From NCBI GenBank assembly GCA_965203755.1, contig OZ241910.1, forward strand, positions 1,240,001 through 1,304,000: 64,000 bases of DNA. Reading direction: 5' to 3'. Shown here piece by piece: positions 59,786 through 64,000 of this stretch. Every line of letters starts with the position of its first letter. The stretch's first letter is position 1. This stretch comes from UBA6055 sp965203755 (GTDB lineage: Bacteria > Chloroflexota > Anaerolineae > Aggregatilineales > Phototrophicaceae). Under the pieces are notes generated by a model that saw only the letters and a list, made by a program, of their open reading frames with translations, ran no database searches and was not told where the DNA came from. The position numbers and the translations under genes are program-made.

Positions 59786-61177
59786 ATGCTCGATTTCCTG
59801 AAAAAACTGCGCGCCATCATCGCCAGCCTGTTCGGGGAAAATGTGCCCGAAGAACAGCATTGGGACCGCATCCCGACTGAACGGCTTACCCGCCGCCAAG
59901 CCCGGCTGCGGCGCGCCTCGCGGATGATGTTCGCCGCCGCCGCCGTCCATCTTGCCGCCGCCCTCATCGTCATTGGATTGACTGTGTTTGCCGCCCTCAG
60001 CGACCAGACCCTGTTCACCGCCATTCGCCGGCTTTTGCTAAGCGGCTTCGCCATCAGCGATGACACGGCGGCGCTGCTGGCCATCACCGCCATCCTCGCC
60101 AATATGGCTTTGCTGCTGCTGCTTTCGGTCGTGATTCTGGCGCAGGAACTCTGGACGGTCTTCACCGCCTGGATTCTAACCGCGCTCAATCTGGCGGCGC
60201 TCTTCGCCTTCGGTTTTACCCCCGCGCTGCTGGCGGTCCTGCCCTTGGCCGCGGTCGGCTTGATGACCCTGGGCGATCTGCGCGCCTTTCGCCTCAATCC
60301 CGTCATGGTCAAGGAACTGCGCGGCCGTATGCGCGGCCTGCGCGGCTTTGCCATCATCACCATCTTTTTAGGCTTGATGAGCTTTTTTACGCTGCTGCTC
60401 TATCTGCTGCGCGTGCCGCCGGGCGGCGTGGTCGTCACCGGCGAATTGGGGCGGCTGCTGTTTATTGGCGTGCTGTTTATTGAACTGATGCTGATTATTC
60501 TTATCGTGCCGGCTTTGACCGCCGGCGCCATCACCAGCGAACGCGAACGCAAGACCTACGACCTGCTGCAAACAACGCTGATAACCAAAGCCGCGTTTGT
60601 CGTCGGCAAAATGCAGTCGGCGCTGGGGTATGTCATGCTGCTGCTGCTGTCGGCGATCCCGCTGCAAAGCATCGCCTTTCTCTTTGGCGGAGTCAGCGAA
60701 TCCGAAATGATGCTGGCGCTGCTGGTCTTGGCGGTATCAGCCATCGCGCTGGGCGCTTTTGGCATGTTCTTCTCGTCGATTACCGAACGCACCCTGTCAG
60801 CCACCGTGCGCGCCTACACCGTGGCGCTGGCAGTCACCATCGGGCTGCCGGTCATCGCCCTAGCGCTGTTTCAGGGCGCTTATGCCAATGTCATCAACAG
60901 CACCGCCGCCAGCGTCAGCGTCAACCCGACCATTGAAGCCGCCTATATCTACCTCGATATGATCGCCGCCAGCCTCAATCCCATCACCGCCGCCGTCTAT
61001 TCGCAGCAGATCTTGATCGACCATCAGCGGCTTATCGCCATGCGCGTCACCCTCTCCAGCAGCGGCGCCTCGATTCCAGTGCTTTCGCCTTGGGTCATCC
61101 TGACCCTCTGCTATCTTTCGACCGCCGCCCTGCTGGTTCGGTTCGCAGTGCGCCGCATGGAACGTCAACGCGGCTAG
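59786..61177 (+). CDS. ABC-2-type transporter permease
   Basis: The 463-residue membrane protein has a cytosolic start (about 50 residues) and roughly ten to twelve helices in two blocks. The segment TAGAITSERERKTYDLLQTT near 250-270 is the signature region of ABC-2 exporters, where the permease meets its ATPase. AFGMFFSSITERTLSATV and SLNPITAAVY follow. It probably exports a lipid, polysaccharide or drug-like molecule, but no ATPase gene is adjacent. The start at ATG 59786 is preceded by GGAAGCAAGG. Confidence 0.8.
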   Translation: MLDFLKKLRAIIASLFGENVPEEQHWDRIPTERLTRRQARLRRASRMMFAAAAVHLAAALIVIGLTVFAALSDQTLFTAIRRLLLSGFAISDDTAALLAITAILANMALLLLLSVVILAQELWTVFTAWILTALNLAALFAFGFTPALLAVLPLAAVGLMTLGDLRAFRLNPVMVKELRGRMRGLRGFAIITIFLGLMSFFTLLLYLLRVPPGGVVVTGELGRLLFIGVLFIELMLIILIVPALTAGAITSERERKTYDLLQTTLITKAAFVVGKMQSALGYVMLLLLSAIPLQSIAFLFGGVSESEMMLALLVLAVSAIALGAFGMFFSSITERTLSATVRAYTVALAVTIGLPVIALALFQGAYANVINSTAASVSVNPTIEAAYIYLDMIAASLNPITAAVYSQQILIDHQRLIAMRVTLSSSGASIPVLSPWVILTLCYLSTAALLVRFAVRRMERQRG

Positions 61178-61224
61178 CCGACAGAGTGGGGGTACTTGCG
61201 CCGCCGCGCCGACTGTGTTAGGTT

Positions 61225-62733
61225 ATGATTATGAATCGAACCCTGTATGCCGCCGACTGCTTGAACGTCCTCAACGACGCCGATGAACTGCCGTCCGAAT
61301 CGATTGACCTGATTTATCTCGACCCGCCTTTCAATTCCAACAGCAGCTACAACCTGCCCTTCAAGGGCCGCGACAAAAGCCTCAAGCCAGTCGAGGCTTT
61401 CAAGGACACATGGGAATGGACGACCGATGACGGCGGTCGGCTGGAAGAAATGGAAAGCGACCCGCGCACCCGTTCATTGGCGACTATCGTCAGATTCGCC
61501 CAAGAAGTCGAAGGGCGCGGCCGCCGCGCCAAGCCCAGCCTCGCCGCCTATCTCATCAATATGTCACTGCGCCTCTTGGCCATGCGCCGCGTGCTGAAAC
61601 CAACGGGAAGCATCTATCTGCACTGCGACCCAACCGCCGGGCATTATTTGAAATTGTTGCTGGACGCGGGTTTTGGGAAAAAGAATTTCATAACAGAAAT
61701 AATATGGAATTATGGAACGCCGTCAGGCGGTAGAGTAAGCGGAAAGAAACCTGTAAAATCACATGAAACGATATTCGCTTATGCTAAACAGTATGGCTCG
61801 CACTTATACAACAAACAATACACGCCATACTCTGAAAGTTATATGACGAATTGGTTTCGCCACACGGATGACGATGGCAGAAAGTATAGAACTAGATCGC
61901 GCAAAGGCAAGATTATTCGGCAATATCTTGATGAGAGTCCTGGAGTGCCTTTGTCTAACACTTGGTCAGATATTAAGCAATTATATGGATCGTCAGGATG
62001 GTTTCCGGGCAACAGGGCTGAAATCCTCGGCTATCCAACGCAAAAGCCACTCGCCCTCCTAGAGCGAATCATCAAAGCCTCCTCCAGCCCCGGCGACCTT
62101 GTCCTCGATCCCTTCTGCGGCTGCGGCACCACCGTTCACGCCGCCGAAACCCTCGGCCGCCGCTGGATCGGCATCGACATATCCCCCTTCTCAACCGGCC
62201 TCATCCGCGAACGTATGGTCGATAGCTTCCCCCAACTCGACAAGCCCGACATCACCATCCGCGGCATCCCCCATACCATTGAAGACGCCCGCGCCCTCGC
62301 CCAGCGCGACAAGTTCGAGTTCGAAAAATGGGTCTGCGGCTTTATCGGCGCCGAAGGCATGTTCCGTCAGCCGGGCGAACGCGGCGCCGACGGCGGCGTC
62401 GACGGCCTGCTCAAGTTCTATCGCTTTCGTCCCAAGAAAATCGCCAAAGCCGAATACGCGGTGGTGCAGGTCAAGGGCGGCAAGGTGACGCCAGATTCCG
62501 TGCGCGCCCTGCGCGAAACCGTCGACCGACTGGGCGTGACAGCCGGCGTGATGGTCTGCTTCAAACAGTATATGCGGACAGTCGAAAATCAGCGCAGCCG
62601 CGATACCTTCGCCGACATGTTTGGCAGCTATCCCGTCATTCAAGGCTACAGCATCGAGAATCTGCTGGCGGACGCGCCGCTGGACCTGCCGACCTATGGC
62701 CGCCGCCGCCAGGGCGGCCTGCTCAACCTGTGA
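61225..62733 (+). CDS. DNA methyltransferase fused to a restriction-endonuclease-like domain
   Basis: The 502-residue protein is a beta-class N4/N6-methyltransferase with an Mrr-like C-terminus. Motif IV is YLDPPFNS (about 31-38), then HCDP, YPTQKPLALLERII near 270 and LDPFCGCGTTVHAAE near 293-307 (motif I). From about 375 the sequence has GADGGVDGLL and AVVQVKGGK, a D-(X)n-QxK layout as in PD-(D/E)xK nucleases. The two would make a single-chain restriction-modification enzyme. Bases 61681-61800 are about 38% G+C while 62101-62160 are about 72%, so the target-recognition part is out of step with its flanks. Start ATG 61225 or 61231. Confidence 0.8.
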   Translation: MIMNRTLYAADCLNVLNDADELPSESIDLIYLDPPFNSNSSYNLPFKGRDKSLKPVEAFKDTWEWTTDDGGRLEEMESDPRTRSLATIVRFAQEVEGRGRRAKPSLAAYLINMSLRLLAMRRVLKPTGSIYLHCDPTAGHYLKLLLDAGFGKKNFITEIIWNYGTPSGGRVSGKKPVKSHETIFAYAKQYGSHLYNKQYTPYSESYMTNWFRHTDDDGRKYRTRSRKGKIIRQYLDESPGVPLSNTWSDIKQLYGSSGWFPGNRAEILGYPTQKPLALLERIIKASSSPGDLVLDPFCGCGTTVHAAETLGRRWIGIDISPFSTGLIRERMVDSFPQLDKPDITIRGIPHTIEDARALAQRDKFEFEKWVCGFIGAEGMFRQPGERGADGGVDGLLKFYRFRPKKIAKAEYAVVQVKGGKVTPDSVRALRETVDRLGVTAGVMVCFKQYMRTVENQRSRDTFADMFGSYPVIQGYSIENLLADAPLDLPTYGRRRQGGLLNL

Positions 62734-62819
62734 ACTGCCCCATCTCCTGCTAGCCGCCGGCGGCCATCGCGGTTACAATAATGGCATCATGCGAAGATAA
62801 ACAGCAACAGGAGAGCCCG

Positions 62820-64000
62820 ATGAGCAATCCCCTGATGGACATCCAAAAATATGGCCAAAGCGCCTGGCTGGATTACATCCATCGCAAAGACCTCGACAAT
62901 GGCGGTCTCCAGCGGCGGATCGATGAAGAAGCCATCATGGGCGTGACATCCAATCCAGCCATCTTCCAAAAAGCGATTGGCGATTCAGACACCTATGACC
63001 AGGCTGTCATGGCGATGCTGGATTTGGATGCCGAAGCGATTTATGAATCGCTGGCGATTGAAGACATCCAAAACGCAACCGACCTGTTCCGCCCCATTTA
63101 TGAGCAGACCAAGCGTATCGACGGCTATGTCAGCCTGGAAGTGTCGCCCCTGCTGGCGCGCGATACACAGCGCACGATTGACGAAGCCAAGCGGCTGTTC
63201 CAAACCGTCGACCGACCCAACCTGATGATTAAAATCCCGGCGACGCCGCCCGGCATCCCGGCGATTGAAGCCGCGATTGCCGCCGGCATCAATGTCAATG
63301 TGACGCTGATCTTCGCCGTCGACAATTATGAACAGGTCGCCGAAGCCTTTATCCGCGGGCTGGAGCGGCGGCTGGCGGCCGGCGAAGACCTCGCCCAAGT
63401 CGCTTCGGTCGCCAGTTTTTTCCTAAGCCGCATCGATGTCATGGTCGATCATATCCTGGAAAACAATATGCGCGCCGCCCAAGTTCGTCAGGATACGGCG
63501 CGCATCGCATCCAACCGCAAATTATTGGGGCAGACCGCCATCGCCAGCGCCAAGTTGGCCTATCGCTCGTTCCAGCGCATCTTTGAAGGCGACCGCTTCG
63601 CCCAGCTGCGGGCGGCCGGCGCCCAAGTTCAACGGCCGCTGTGGGCTTCCACCGGCGCCAAAAATCCAGCTTATCCCGATACGATTTATGTCGACAATCT
63701 GATCGGCCCCAACACCGTCAACACCCTGCCGCCCAAAACCTTAGCCGCCTTCAAAGACCACGGCGTCGTCGCCGAAACAATTACCCAAGACGGCGGCCAT
63801 TTTCTGGCGCCCGAAGAGGTGATCGACCGCCTGGCTGAAGTCGGCATCGACCTCGGCCAGGTGACCTCGCGGCTGCAAGACGACGGCGTCGACGCCTTCA
63901 TTGACGCCTTTGAAAAACTGGTGTCGCAGGTGGCGGCGAAACGCACCATCCTGCAAACCGGCATCATGGAGCGAACGCGGCTGGCCTTGGGCATCTACTC
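62820..64000 (+). CDS. tal: Transaldolase, runs past the window end
   Basis: From ATG 62820 (AGGAG upstream) the frame is open to the last base, giving about 393 residues with no stop. The long transaldolase form is recognisable: MDIQKYGQSAWLDYI, GVTSNPAIFQKAI, the Schiff-base lysine in LMIKIPATPPGIPAIE near 137-150, VNVTLIFA and LWASTGAKNPAYPDTIYVDN. It moves a dihydroxyacetone unit between sugar phosphates in the pentose phosphate pathway. In several bacteria, including Chloroflexota, this form is fused to glucose-6-phosphate isomerase; the missing end prevents a check. Its own start region holds a TACAAT near 62775 as a possible -10. Confidence 0.92.
   Translation, partial: MSNPLMDIQKYGQSAWLDYIHRKDLDNGGLQRRIDEEAIMGVTSNPAIFQKAIGDSDTYDQAVMAMLDLDAEAIYESLAIEDIQNATDLFRPIYEQTKRIDGYVSLEVSPLLARDTQRTIDEAKRLFQTVDRPNLMIKIPATPPGIPAIEAAIAAGINVNVTLIFAVDNYEQVAEAFIRGLERRLAAGEDLAQVASVASFFLSRIDVMVDHILENNMRAAQVRQDTARIASNRKLLGQTAIASAKLAYRSFQRIFEGDRFAQLRAAGAQVQRPLWASTGAKNPAYPDTIYVDNLIGPNTVNTLPPKTLAAFKDHGVVAETITQDGGHFLAPEEVIDRLAEVGIDLGQVTSRLQDDGVDAFIDAFEKLVSQVAAKRTILQTGIMERTRLALGIY

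Noticed and set aside
1..64000. CRISPR arrays, insertion sequences, rRNA genes
   Set aside because: I found no regularly spaced direct repeats, transposase motifs or rRNA sequence.

Overview
The window is about 60% G+C, densely coded on both strands and rich in secreted proteins. The gene set points to a Chloroflexota bacterium, probably an uncultured Anaerolineae-like lineage; this is my inference from protein style, not a database match. It includes Thr/Pro-linked secreted SH3b/CARDB and beta-helix proteins, BMP-type nucleoside transporters, a fused homocysteine methyltransferase/MTHFR and an acidic TPR protein. There is no rRNA, CRISPR array or insertion sequence. One tRNA gene is present.

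Layout. 1-3.3 kb: a secreted beta-helix protein behind a translated-looking leader with a C14 tract, a family 2 glycosyltransferase and a MerR/excisionase-like regulator. 3.4-5.4 kb: metG on the minus strand, behind what reads as a leader-peptide attenuator (promoter, 23-codon leader, mutually exclusive hairpins, terminator). 5.5-13 kb: an orphan ABC binding protein, a TPR-like membrane protein, a HEAT protein, an orphan ABC ATPase, an SH3b/CARDB secreted protein, a tRNA-type methyltransferase, a ParB-like protein and a nucleoside hydrolase. 14-20.3 kb (minus): the homocysteine methyltransferase/MTHFR fusion, two small membrane proteins and cobalamin-dependent metH. 20.4-33.7 kb (minus): a nucleoside or ADP-ribose-type salvage locus. 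It holds a BMP binding protein, a DNA methyltransferase, an ABC ATPase, two enlarged permeases, two ADP-ribosylglycohydrolases, a PfkB kinase, YjbQ and a second nucleoside hydrolase, most joined by overlaps of a few bases. 33.7-35.8 kb: a membrane glycosyltransferase-like protein and a PLDc_N-like protein.

36-44.4 kb (plus): an amino-sugar-type catabolic locus with an M42-like peptidase, a double-SIS protein, a PfkB/MAK32-like protein with an altered active-site Asp, an ABC sugar importer and a GH3 hexosaminidase. A minus-strand tRNA-Val splits it, and the tRNA promoter overlaps a LacI-type operator. 44.4-53.3 kb: a beta-propeller protein, a LysM/M23 endopeptidase, an orphan phage terminase pair, coaE, gatA and asnB. 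53.3-54.8 kb: a paralogue of the first beta-helix gene, again behind the same leader but with a C19 tract. 54.8-64 kb: an M42 peptidase, an acidic TPR protein with exact 96-bp repeats, mutY, an ABC-2 permease, a methyltransferase-nuclease fusion whose centre is strikingly A+T-rich, and a transaldolase running off the window.

The most interesting items are the paired poly-C leader genes (candidate phase-variable secreted proteins), the metG attenuator, the methyltransferase and PPC-like permease inside the nucleoside operon, and the swapped-looking recognition domain of the restriction-modification fusion.
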